A DNA stretch of 64,000 nt, from the NCBI GenBank assembly GCA_001839685.1, contig MLAK01000549.1, positions 123,801-187,800 on the forward strand, read 5' to 3'. This DNA is from Tritrichomonas foetus (lineage: Eukaryota; Parabasalia; Tritrichomonadida; Tritrichomonadidae). Below, in pieces: positions 1 to 8,387 of this stretch. The position numbers and the translations under genes were made by a program. Numbering within the stretch: the first letter of the stretch is position 1; every line of letters starts with the position of its first letter. Below the pieces are notes generated by a model. The model was not told the DNA's origin. It searched no databases and was given only the letters and a program-made list of their open reading frames with translations.

Positions 1-1157
1 AATGCAATCGCATCTTTGCATGCTTTATTTCTCCAATTGTAACTCGCATTTTACGAACTGATCCAAATGTAAATTCTTACAAATTAAATATCAACGACCC
101 CACGAATCTTTTTAACGATGTGATGCATTTAATGATCGGCGCAGAAGTTAATATCACTCAAAAAAACTACCTTTTCATTAAAAATGTCGGCCGACTTCTC
201 GGAAATAACGAGTTAATCGAATGCGCTCACAAAATAGACGACGAAGAACTTACGGTTGAAAATTGTACGACTATTATTAATTCGAAATACCGCCTCGAAC
301 TTCCAATTTCAAAAGAGATTACTTATATAGCGAAGAATTTATCGGACATTTCAGTGGGCTCACTCAAATCTCTCCAGCCTGAAATATTATATAATATTTT
401 AATCGATAAAAGTTTGACAATTGATAATGAAGGATGGCTTCTTTCATTCATTATTGATATGATCAAAGAAAAAGGAAATGACTACACATGTCTCCTTTCT
501 GCAATTTCTGTAGAGTTCCTGACGAAAGAAGATTTGGTGAAATATTTTGAATATTTTCGACTCGAATATATAAACGACCTTGTCTGGAGTTCAATGCAAC
601 GTCGCATGATTAACTCAACAACAATTTTATCAGCAGGCCTCACAACGAGATATACTCGACCTGTGATTCATTTCCCATTCAAAGAACCATTAAATGGCAT
701 TTTGAATTATTTGACAAAAAACCGTAATTCAACTAACTATCCCTTCACTATTAAAGCCTCTGATTATCAATCACAGGCCAAAAGAGTCATCGATCGTAAG
801 AAGGAATCGCGCTGGCAATCAAACCGCGAACCAAATAGTTATCTTTTATTCGACTTTAATGAGTTTTCGATTAAGCCGAACGGTTACACAATTCGAACCT
901 ACAAATGCCCCGCAGGACCTGAAGGTTATCATATGAAGTCATGGAAACTTTCTGGATCTGTTGATGGTGTTAATTGGATAGATTTGGACGTGCAGAGAGA
1001 GAACAGCCAATTAAATGGCCCATACAATATGACAACATTGATGTTCTATACAGATAAGTGGGTCAGGTTCCTCAAACTAGAAATGATTGATAAGAACCAC
1101 GCTGGAAATGATTGTATGACTGTAGGCGATATAGAATTCTATGGCGATCTCAAATAA
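1..1157 (+). CDS. BTB-like / F5-8 type C (discoidin) domain protein, 5' partial
   Basis: The frame is open from base 3 to the TAA at 1155-1157, so the true start lies outside the window; the GTG at 120 is only an internal codon. The N-terminal part (about 385 residues visible in all) reads like the end of a divergent BTB/POZ domain (FISPIVTRILRTDP, then an NDVMHLMIG segment) followed by a helical BACK-like region. The last 150 residues look like an F5/8 type C galactose-binding domain: an SRWQS segment, a YTIRTYKCP strand, SWKLSGSVDGVNWIDLD, and a final VGDIEFYG strand. This BTB-like plus discoidin arrangement is a large expanded family in trichomonads, probably intracellular adaptor-type proteins; the ligand is unknown. 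No signal peptide can be judged because the start is missing. Domain order is inferred from pattern recognition only. Confidence 0.8.
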   Translation, partial: CNRIFACFISPIVTRILRTDPNVNSYKLNINDPTNLFNDVMHLMIGAEVNITQKNYLFIKNVGRLLGNNELIECAHKIDDEELTVENCTTIINSKYRLELPISKEITYIAKNLSDISVGSLKSLQPEILYNILIDKSLTIDNEGWLLSFIIDMIKEKGNDYTCLLSAISVEFLTKEDLVKYFEYFRLEYINDLVWSSMQRRMINSTTILSAGLTTRYTRPVIHFPFKEPLNGILNYLTKNRNSTNYPFTIKASDYQSQAKRVIDRKKESRWQSNREPNSYLLFDFNEFSIKPNGYTIRTYKCPAGPEGYHMKSWKLSGSVDGVNWIDLDVQRENSQLNGPYNMTTLMFYTDKWVRFLKLEMIDKNHAGNDCMTVGDIEFYGDLK

Positions 1158-1244
1158 CCTTTTTATTATTTTGATTATTTTTATATAAAATGTGTATTTA
1201 CTATTCTATTTTCTAGTATATATTATTCTGAATATCATAATCAT

Positions 1245-1292
1245 AGAATATAATGATGAAAGATTATAATGATGAGAGAATATAATGATGAA
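1245..1292. repeat. 16-bp tandem repeat, 3 copies
   Basis: Three tandem copies of AGAATATAATGATGAA (the middle copy differs at two or three positions) fill part of the 188-bp space between two convergent genes. It lies 88 bases past the stop of the F5-8C gene and 53 bases past the stop of the TTLL12-like gene. Confidence 0.85.
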
Positions 1293-1345
1293 AGTGAAAA
1301 AGATTGAATTCTAATTTCATATTTTATTCATCCAATTTCCAGGTT

Positions 1346-3589
1346 TTATTCTGGAAGTTTAAGCTGCACAACTTTATCATTTGTTACAGGTTGATCTGTG
1401 TAGAGTACCTCGAAGACGTCATCAACAAATGTTGGACAAAGGTTGCATGCACGCTTGCAATCTGGTTGAAAGTTACATTCTAAAATGACTGGTTGGTAAT
1501 CATTTGTAATCATACAGTCAATTCCATACATTGCTTTTGTATAAGGATTTGGAATCATTTTCTGGCAACCACAGATAAACATATCACGAATAGCATTATA
1601 GAGTCTCTGTTGCATTGTGTCCCATTTCATATTTGGATTTTCGATTTCAAATTGTTCGACAAAATCAACATAAGTTTTATGTGTAACTTTATCTGGCGCA
1701 CGATAGTTCATTACAGTGAAATGACGTTCATAGTCATCGAAATCATCTAAAGCCCATCTTTTTGGTGCCAAACGAGGCCAGAATACTTTATACATATATA
1801 ATTCCATTGGCTTTACAGATTTCAAAAGAACAATGTATCTTAAATCAAATTTAAGACCGAAAATAAGAAGAGGATTCCAAAGATACCTTTGTGTAAGTCT
1901 TGGTTCAATTGAAGAATGTCTCAAAACTTCAGAAGGTGATTCTGTCACAAGCATATATTCAGCGCGTGATCTATTGAAGGCTTTTACAACCCATGCAGGA
2001 CTTTGATTGCTTTCTTTCAATTTTCTATGGGTTTCCAAAAATTTGGCAACTTGTTCACCTTCACTTAAAATGAATGTTTCAGGAAGCCAAGGAACAGGAC
2101 CCATATATTCGAGACATGTTTCATAGAGGAGATCTTTGCATGTAATATGTTTTTCATTTTGTATCTGGTTATAATAAACACCTTTAGTTTCAAGTAAACG
2201 TTCACCAACGTTGATATCTTTGAGACCCCACCATTGAATATCAGCTTCTGCTGGAGTTTCAACAACTTCAAATTTATCGGAGTGGAAGTTTTCAGCGAAG
2301 TTTATGATATCGGTCCATACTTTAATTGGGCGTTTGGAAATAACGGTTGAAGCGAACTTTGATTTCAATGAAATCATTGGAGTAAGGGGCTCCTCAGGCT
2401 CAATTGGTGCATACGGAAGTCTTGGGTAAAGATTAGCAGTCACTTCAGTATTTGGTGCAATGTCAGAAATTGGCCAAAATGCACAAAACGTAAATGCAGA
2501 TTTAGGTGAACCACATGGCATCATAGCAAAGTTCGGATCATAAGAATGGTGAATTGAAAGACCGACTTCATCACAAATTCCCCAAACATCGCCAGCTGGT
2601 TGAATATGATCCCAAATGCGATCAGGAATCCTCATTGAGAAGTCTCCAGTTTGTCTATCAACATCGTTCACAAAAACGATGGATTCTGGTAACTGTTCTG
2701 GATGGTCACATTTGATAGATTTCAAAGTTGGGCAAACATCCAAAATATGAGACAAATCAACATCATTTCCAGTGAAGTCGATTTTAGCAATATTGCTGAA
2801 TGGTTTGAATGCCTCTGGTCTGATTTCAGTAATCTCACGATCACTTAAATCCAAAATGGCAACAGAACGAGGGTCGCTATTATGTGCAACAAATGAAAGG
2901 GCCCAAACTCCGTAGTTCTTGGTGAAATTGGAGTTAAAAATTTCGAGGGATTTACAACAAGCGAGAATTGACTCGGAAATTCCTGGTGCATCATTAACTG
3001 GGTTAGATTTGATCCAAAGCCCTCGAAGGTTCTTCAAAGAGGCCAAAGTTGTCAAAAGATCAGCAACATCAGATAATTCATTTCCCCATAGGCTTAAGGA
3101 TTCTAATTCTGGAAATCTTTCGGCAATTCGCAATGGCTGAAGTTGAGTTATTTCTAATTCGTCAAGATCCAAATTCTTTCCATCGCATTTCTCCAATCGC
3201 TCATTGAGGCTGAGGGGAGGCGGGGAAGGTGGATCTGGATTTTCTGAATAAGGCGCAAGTCTTTCACGAAGTTCGGTATTCTTCTTCCACTCTTTGACAA
3301 TGTTTAATGCATCGCAGCACCAACAGTGATCGCTGAGGAAGACGTTTGAGTATGCCGTTAAAGGTGGGTGATTTTCGTGTGGTGTATATATGAGTGTTGG
3401 ATCGTCTCCTGCATCAATTGAAAAGTATTCGCCTGCATCTCGATTCTCGTCCATTAACTTTTGATAAAGAAGTTTTCCAAGCTGCTCACCAGGGAAGCCA
3501 TAGTCATCAAATATTTCCTTGTGTATTTCGTACCATTCTTCGTAGGAGATTGGCTCAGGTGGTGCTTGAGTTTGATCTTGGTCACTCAT
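1346..3589 (-). CDS. TTLL12: Tubulin--tyrosine ligase-like protein, TTLL12 type
   Basis: This 747-residue protein starts at the ATG ending at 3589; one upstream TTG codon is in frame but is not taken as start. Residues about 125-300 form leucine-rich repeats (LESLSLWGNELSD, LRGLWIKSNPVND). From about 420 on it is a TTL domain with ATP-grasp features: WVVKAFNRSRAEYMLV, GLKFDLRYIVLL, and near residue 700 YGIDCMITND followed by LECNFQPD, which supplies the metal-binding Glu and Asn. The wording around these motifs is closest to TTLL12 rather than to glutamylases. The family modifies or binds tubulin tails; human TTLL12 is often considered to lack ligase activity, so the activity here is uncertain. 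Animal TTLL12 carries a SET-like module N-terminally; I see leucine-rich repeats instead. The stop is followed by AA, giving TAAAA. Confidence 0.85.
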   Translation of the reverse strand: MSDQDQTQAPPEPISYEEWYEIHKEIFDDYGFPGEQLGKLLYQKLMDENRDAGEYFSIDAGDDPTLIYTPHENHPPLTAYSNVFLSDHCWCCDALNIVKEWKKNTELRERLAPYSENPDPPSPPPLSLNERLEKCDGKNLDLDELEITQLQPLRIAERFPELESLSLWGNELSDVADLLTTLASLKNLRGLWIKSNPVNDAPGISESILACCKSLEIFNSNFTKNYGVWALSFVAHNSDPRSVAILDLSDREITEIRPEAFKPFSNIAKIDFTGNDVDLSHILDVCPTLKSIKCDHPEQLPESIVFVNDVDRQTGDFSMRIPDRIWDHIQPAGDVWGICDEVGLSIHHSYDPNFAMMPCGSPKSAFTFCAFWPISDIAPNTEVTANLYPRLPYAPIEPEEPLTPMISLKSKFASTVISKRPIKVWTDIINFAENFHSDKFEVVETPAEADIQWWGLKDINVGERLLETKGVYYNQIQNEKHITCKDLLYETCLEYMGPVPWLPETFILSEGEQVAKFLETHRKLKESNQSPAWVVKAFNRSRAEYMLVTESPSEVLRHSSIEPRLTQRYLWNPLLIFGLKFDLRYIVLLKSVKPMELYMYKVFWPRLAPKRWALDDFDDYERHFTVMNYRAPDKVTHKTYVDFVEQFEIENPNMKWDTMQQRLYNAIRDMFICGCQKMIPNPYTKAMYGIDCMITNDYQPVILECNFQPDCKRACNLCPTFVDDVFEVLYTDQPVTNDKVVQLKLPE

Positions 3590-4364
3590 CAAATGTTCAC
3601 TTTTTGAATTAGATCAAAATCATGCTATTACTGATTCAAATTTCTGAAAGACTTTCAAAAAAATTCAATATATCAATTTTTTTGATTGAAAATTGTCAAA
3701 GGCTAATTGGTTATCAATCGTTTGGTTAACTAACTGCAAAAAATGATGATTAAAGTGAGAAGTGATTCAAATGCTAATCGAAAACATCATTTGTTTTATA
3801 TTAGCATGGTCTATTCAAGAAAACAACAATCAAGAAAGAAAGAAAAATAAACAATCAGATTTTCATGGAAATTTTTTTTGATTCAGAGAAAAAAAAATCA
3901 TACATCTTTTGTGAATAATGAAGTGAAATCCTTAAGGAATCAAAAACTATTGATCAAAAATATGAATCCAGAAAAATGCCTCAAAGATTGGTATCAAACC
4001 GATTTCACAAAAATAAACCGTTATTGTCAATCAAAGGCTAAAATATTGAATATTTTTTCTAAGCCGAAAAACTCTGAAAATTCATAATAGATTTTCCACC
4101 GCATATTACTTCCCTGTCATTAGTTATCGCTATTACTTCCAAAAAGGAAATCAAAAAAACATAATATTCAAAAAATTGATCAAAGCTGTGATAGAATTTG
4201 TATATGGTTTATAAAATCATTGATAAAAATTATGTGAAAAAGTTGCGGCAGTTAAATATGAAAATCTTTTTTCTTGTCAAAAAGTTTAGAATATTTCCAT
4301 CCAATTTTTTATATTGTCTTCGGTTTGGATTTTGAGAAGTTATGTAATCATATCACAATATTAC
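3590..4364. other. Divergent intergenic region, two promoters
   Basis: This 775-bp AT-rich space separates TTLL12 (leftward) from the GH35 gene (rightward). I see no credible gene; one open stretch at 3878-4087 begins at TTG and has no early ATG. It holds CAAAAAGTG-type sequence just before TTLL12 and two copies of the GAAAAAGTT-type motif before GH35. Confidence 0.6.
4236..4286 (+). promoter_or_regulatory. Two GAAAAAGTT-type motifs upstream of GH35
   Basis: GAAAAAGTT at 4236-4244 and CAAAAAGTT at 4278-4286 lie about 80 and 120 bases before the GH35 ATG. The same 9-mer recurs upstream of many other genes in the window. An initiator-like TATCACAATATT (TCA with A at 4355) lies 10 bases before the ATG. 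Function is inferred from recurrence only. Confidence 0.4.
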
Positions 4365-6164
4365 ATGGTCGCTCTTATCCCGATCTTTGCAATATTGGGT
4401 CTTGCAGAAAGATCCTTCAAAGTCGTTGGAAATGAATTCCAAATGGATGGTAAACCATTCCAATATATTTCCGGTTCTTTCCACTATTTCCGTCAACATC
4501 CAGGTGACTGGGAATTGAACCTCAAGAAGATGCGCCACGGTGGTTGCAACGTCGTCCAAACATATGTTGCCTGGAACCTTCACGAACCAAAGAAAGGTCA
4601 ATTCAACTTCGAAGGAATTGCTGATATCGAACATTGGGTTGAACTCGCCACAAAAGTCGGTCTTTACGTCATTCTTCGTCCAGGTCCATATATCTGTGCT
4701 GAATGGGATCTCGGAGGTCTTCCATACTGGCTTATGAAGGAAGAAGGAATTGTTGTCCGTTCCCACGATGAAAAATACATGAAGCACGTTCGCGATTTCT
4801 ACACAGAACTCTTCGGAAGACTCAAGAAGCATATGTACCACAACGGCGGTAACATCATCATGGTTCAAATTGAAAACGAATATGGTTCATACACAACATG
4901 CGACCAAGAATATCTTACACAACTTTGCGATCTTACAGAAGAACTCCTTGGTAAGGAAACACAACTCTTCACAACAGACGGTTCAGGTGAAGGATACCTT
5001 AAATGCGGATCCATCGTCAGCCGCGCTTATGCTACAGTCGACTTCGGAACAGGTGATCCAACATGGGCCTTCAACCTCGAACGTAACTGGAACGGCGGAT
5101 CAGGACCATACGTCAACTCCGAATATTACACTGGCTGGCTCGATCACTGGACAGAAAAGCACCATACAGTCGATGCTGACGCAGTTGCTGACTCACTCGA
5201 CAAGATGCTCTCAATGGGCGGTAACGTCAACATGTACATGTACTATGGTGGTACAAACTTCGCCTTCTACAATGGTGCCAACGGTGGTGCTGACTCATAC
5301 CAAATCGATCCAACATCATACGACTATGATGCCCCACTTTCAGAAGCTGGTGACATGACATGGAAATATGAAAAGATCCGTCAAGTTGCCAAGAAGTACA
5401 TCGATGTCCCAGACCTCGATGTTGCCAACACAACAAAGAAGTCATACGGAACAGTCACATTCACACAAGGCATCTCCCTCTATGACGCCCTTCCAACAAT
5501 CGGCGTTGAAAAGAGAACAGCCACCACACCAATGACAATGGAAGATATGGATGTTGACTTCGGTTTCGTCCTTTACCAAGCCAAGATCGCCGACGGTGAA
5601 GTTCTTAACATCCCACACGTCAAGGACAGGGGTTATGTTTTCGTTAACAAGGTCCGCCAATGCATCATCCAACACGCCGAAGAAAAGAAGTGCAACCTTA
5701 ACGACGGCGATGGCGATCTTGACATCCTTGTTGAAAACATGGGACGTCTTAACTATGGTGGTGACTTCTTCGAAAAGAAGGGTATCACAGCCGGAGTTAA
5801 GCTCGATGGTGAAGCTGTTGAAGGCTGGACAATGACCGGATTCAACCTTACAAACATCAACGACCTCAAATTCACATCAACACTCCCAACAAAGGTCCCA
5901 TCCTTCTACAAGGGCACCTTCAATGTTGAAGGTACACCAGCTGACACATTCCTTAACCCAACAGGTTGGGTCCGTGGAACAGTTTTCGTCAACGGATTCA
6001 ACATCGGCCGTTACTGGAAGGTTGGCCCACAACTTACTCTCTATGTTCCATCCCACGTTCTTAAGACAGGAACAAACGAAATCATTGTCTTCGATTACGA
6101 AAGCCAATTCTCAACAGTTCCAACAATGTCACTCGATGATGTTCACCAAATCGATATCAACTAA
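4365..6164 (+). CDS. Secreted beta-galactosidase, GH35
   Basis: Glycoside hydrolase family 35 enzyme of 599 residues that should release terminal beta-linked galactose from glycans. I start it at the ATG at 4365 because it opens a clean signal peptide (MVALIPIFAILGLA, then ERSFKV); the open frame runs 51 bases further up but only to a TTG. The catalytic TIM barrel carries GSFHYFRQHP, RPGPYICAEWDLGG, the acid/base Glu at about residue 172 in ENEYG, and the nucleophile Glu at about residue 253 in NSEYYTGWLDHW, matching lysosomal beta-galactosidase. The C-terminal 200 residues are beta-rich jelly-roll modules ending with FVNGFNIGRYW. There is no membrane anchor, so it is secreted or lysosomal. 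Codons are strongly biased to AAC, AAG, ATC and GTC, unlike most neighbours but like eL31, which suggests high expression. The stop overlaps TAAATAAA. Confidence 0.95.
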   Translation: MVALIPIFAILGLAERSFKVVGNEFQMDGKPFQYISGSFHYFRQHPGDWELNLKKMRHGGCNVVQTYVAWNLHEPKKGQFNFEGIADIEHWVELATKVGLYVILRPGPYICAEWDLGGLPYWLMKEEGIVVRSHDEKYMKHVRDFYTELFGRLKKHMYHNGGNIIMVQIENEYGSYTTCDQEYLTQLCDLTEELLGKETQLFTTDGSGEGYLKCGSIVSRAYATVDFGTGDPTWAFNLERNWNGGSGPYVNSEYYTGWLDHWTEKHHTVDADAVADSLDKMLSMGGNVNMYMYYGGTNFAFYNGANGGADSYQIDPTSYDYDAPLSEAGDMTWKYEKIRQVAKKYIDVPDLDVANTTKKSYGTVTFTQGISLYDALPTIGVEKRTATTPMTMEDMDVDFGFVLYQAKIADGEVLNIPHVKDRGYVFVNKVRQCIIQHAEEKKCNLNDGDGDLDILVENMGRLNYGGDFFEKKGITAGVKLDGEAVEGWTMTGFNLTNINDLKFTSTLPTKVPSFYKGTFNVEGTPADTFLNPTGWVRGTVFVNGFNIGRYWKVGPQLTLYVPSHVLKTGTNEIIVFDYESQFSTVPTMSLDDVHQIDIN

Positions 6165-6449
6165 ATAAAGCTAGTTTTATTTTCTTAATTTCCTTTGTCT
6201 TTTTTCCCTTTTCACGCTTTTTTTTTTCTCCATGGCTCGCAGAACATCCATTGTTTAATCATGGCATGGATGAACGCACCTCGTCTGTGGCACAAGGCAA
6301 GCAAAAAGGAATTTCATTCGACATTAAATTTTTGTTGATGAATTTTTGTGTTAATTGGAGCAAATGAGTTGATTGAGAAACTTAATCCATTCGAAAAAAT
6401 AAAATAAAATAAATAATCAATGATGTTTAAGATACTGTTTATAAATATT
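6165..6449. other. Convergent intergenic region
   Basis: Between the stop of GH35 and the stop of the NTF2-like gene. It contains T-rich stretches (6180-6230) just after GH35 and A-rich sequence near 6395-6420. I see no gene or repeat. Confidence 0.5.
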
Positions 6450-6833
6450 TTAAAAGCCATGCATTGAGAAGATTTGGTTAACAATGAAGAAACCGGTTTC
6501 GTTCATTCCGATTAAGAAGAATTCGACGAATGCCATTTGATTTTCTTGGTCGACTGCGCCTTCGAAGTAGCAGCTTCCTTGTGTCATAACCAAAATTGTG
6601 TTGTTGAGGGATGGTTGAGCAGTGATGTGACTTGGAACCTTGCGGTGTGAAAGGAGGGCATCCTCGCAAATTTTGGCGATGATTGGTTCAACGCCGACAA
6701 TTTGATTATCTTGGAGTGTCATGAGGGTCTGTGGGGTGTAAATCTGGCCTAAGGATTGACGAGATTGTGGGCTTTGGTTGTAGAGTGTGTAGTATTGTTC
6801 AACAAATTGTCGTGCGATTCCGTCAAAGTCCAT
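6450..6833 (-). CDS. NTF2: Nuclear transport factor 2 (NTF2)-domain protein
   Basis: A 127-residue protein that is a complete NTF2 domain and nothing else, the normal length of NTF2 itself. Visible hallmarks are the N-terminal helix FDGIARQFVEQYYTLYN, the LGQIYTPQTLMTLQDNQIVG strand-turn, the IIAKICEDALLSHRK helix, the central strands ILVMTQGSCYFEG, and the FVEFFLIGMNETGFFIVNQIFSMHG end with the aromatic residues usual for this fold. NTF2 carries Ran-GDP into the nucleus by binding FG-repeat nucleoporins. The start ATG (6831-6833) is preceded 11 bases earlier by an initiator-like TTCATTTTTCG, and by GAAAAAGTT at 6915-6923. The stop reads TAAAA. A different small NTF2-like protein is possible but less likely. 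Confidence 0.85.
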   Translation of the reverse strand: MDFDGIARQFVEQYYTLYNQSPQSRQSLGQIYTPQTLMTLQDNQIVGVEPIIAKICEDALLSHRKVPSHITAQPSLNNTILVMTQGSCYFEGAVDQENQMAFVEFFLIGMNETGFFIVNQIFSMHGF

Positions 6834-7382
6834 TTTCGAAAAATGAAGTAAATCAAATACTCAATGACCACTGCGGCACTTTTCCATTTTTCAATTATAT
6901 TATTATGGTCACTCAACTTTTTCTAAGGGTGTTAAGACAAATTGAATGAAATCAAAATTAAAATTCTCTCAAATTTTCACGGAGCATTATTTTTCTGTTG
7001 ATTTAAATTCACAAAAGAATTCTTCCTCAATCAGGCCTTTTTGCACAACATTATACATTGCTTTCTATTGTCCGCTGCCCACTTATACTTTTCAAACAAC
7101 TCCTTTCATCAAAACATCAACGCTTTTCCGGGAATCTTCTTCCTGTGGCCGAAAGGCAGAATTTGACAGAGGGCTTTGGTCAAATGAGAACTCCCGCATC
7201 ATCAAAAGTCAAAAATTTTTGACAGCATTTCGAATTCCGCTGAAGTGAAAAAAAATAATTGAAATGAGAATTAAAAAGCGCAATAACTATCTTTAGTGAT
7301 ACCAAACATAAAATGAAGACTCCTTCTGTCTTTGATTCACTTCTTCAAAAAAAAAAAAAACAATTTCGGATTTTGGAAAATC
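6834..7382. other. Intergenic region between NTF2-like and TSR3 genes, unexplained content
   Basis: A 549-bp space. The left end is the NTF2 promoter, including AACTTTTTC at 6915-6923. The middle (about 7030-7200) is visibly richer in G and C than other intergenic DNA here. An ATG-initiated 100-codon frame runs rightward at 6946-7248, antisense to its neighbours, but its composition is Ser/Thr/Phe-rich and I recognise no family. It could be a small gene, a non-coding RNA or spacer. Confidence 0.3.
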
Positions 7383-8231
7383 TTATTCGTCATCATCATC
7401 ATCTTTTTCTTCATTTTCTTTGTTTTCATCACTCTCATTATTATCGTCATTTTTGTCGTTGTTGCTGTCGTTGTCGTTATTTTGAATTTCATTTTCGTTG
7501 TTTTCGTTTTCGTCTTTCTTTTGGCCGTCCTCGTCAAAATCGTCATCGCCCCCCGCCATGTGCATCATGACCGGTCTCCTGTTTGGATTTCCGTCGACGA
7601 TTGGGTCCCACTCCTTATCCTCCTCCTCGTCCTCCCGCCTGAGTCTGTCGAGGACCTCATTTTGGACGGCGATCATTTCTTCTGCACTTTTGCACTTTTT
7701 GTATCGCTCGATTAAGCCGCCATTCATTTCGAAGAAGGAGTGGCCCCATTTGAACTGATTCAGCAGTTCTTCGGCTGCCTCCTGCATATCGAAGATCGCC
7801 AAGCACGCCGCTAAGGCTTCTGCGCAGTTTAGACGCCATGGCTTTCCGTAGTTGACTGTATTGGCTGCGACCAAATAAGGCAATATGCGATGATGCCTTG
7901 CGCGTAATTGAGCAACGTTTGTATGATCGAGTTGTTTCCATGAGCAATCGACAACTGCCAAACCGGCAGTTAACATGAGTTCTTTATCGGCTGGAGATAT
8001 AACTTCTGTTCCGATTGGCGAAAGGACGAGGCCGTGGAAGGAATCCCGAAGACCAAGAATTCGAACGTAACCTAATCGCTTGAGTTTGACACCTGAACAG
8101 CGTTTTGGATCGCATTGTCCAAAATCCCACATTGCGAGACGGACTGGAAAATCTTTATGTGGAATACCGGCTGGTCTTTGGTCGAATCTTTTTCCTTTTC
8201 CACCACCACCAAATCTTTTAGTTTTTCCCAT
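7383..8231 (-). CDS. TSR3: 18S rRNA aminocarboxypropyltransferase TSR3
   Basis: TSR3 transfers the aminocarboxypropyl group of S-adenosylmethionine to a hypermodified uridine of 18S rRNA late in small-subunit maturation. The 282-residue frame starts MGKTKRFGGG at 8231; the frame extends upstream only to a TTG. Family landmarks are plain: FPVRLAMWDFGQCDPKRCSG, LVLSPIGTEVISPADKEL, VVDCSWKQLD, RHHRILPYLVAANTVNYGKPW and RLNCAEALAACLAI. The last 70 residues are an acidic Asp/Glu/Asn-rich tail ending in a run of Asp, encoded by a GAT/AAC-like repeat; tails of this sort are common in the family. Upstream it has AACTTTTTT (8303-8311) and an initiator-like TTTCATTAC 26 bases before the ATG. It shares a divergent promoter with the next gene. 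Confidence 0.93.
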   Translation of the reverse strand: MGKTKRFGGGGKGKRFDQRPAGIPHKDFPVRLAMWDFGQCDPKRCSGVKLKRLGYVRILGLRDSFHGLVLSPIGTEVISPADKELMLTAGLAVVDCSWKQLDHTNVAQLRARHHRILPYLVAANTVNYGKPWRLNCAEALAACLAIFDMQEAAEELLNQFKWGHSFFEMNGGLIERYKKCKSAEEMIAVQNEVLDRLRREDEEEDKEWDPIVDGNPNRRPVMMHMAGGDDDFDEDGQKKDENENNENEIQNNDNDSNNDKNDDNNESDENKENEEKDDDDDE

Positions 8232-8341
8232 TTCGTTGGAAGGAAATGTTTTGTAATGAAAGCATGGTCGACCATATTTCAATTTAATCCTAAATGAACA
8301 AGAACTTTTTTAATACAATTGTGAAATATTCAATACTGTGG

Positions 8342-8358
8342 TGTACGTTTATTTATTA
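8342..8358 (+). promoter_or_regulatory. 17-mer shared with the CEP131 promoter
   Basis: TGTACGTTTATTTATTA lies 46 bases before the ATG at 8388, and exactly the same 17 bases lie 37 bases before the ATG at 13305. Same strand, similar distance; possible regulatory site or chance in AT-rich DNA. Confidence 0.3.
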
Positions 8359-8387
8359 TAAATTCATTTAAAGTCATTCAAAAAAAA

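Noticed and set aside
3878..4087. 69-codon frame upstream of GH35
   Set aside because: Begins at TTG, lacks an early ATG and has no recognisable composition or family.
4353..6168. Open frames on both strands inside GH35
   Set aside because: Shadows produced by GC-ending codon bias; the GH35 frame carries all conserved motifs.
7035..7050. GGCCTTTTTGC resembling the U5 snRNA loop
   Set aside because: The loop sequence does not match the invariant one and no Sm site or stem could be confirmed by eye.
7313..7758. Open frames opposite the TSR3 acidic tail
   Set aside because: Produced by the GAT/GAA repeat composition on the other strand.
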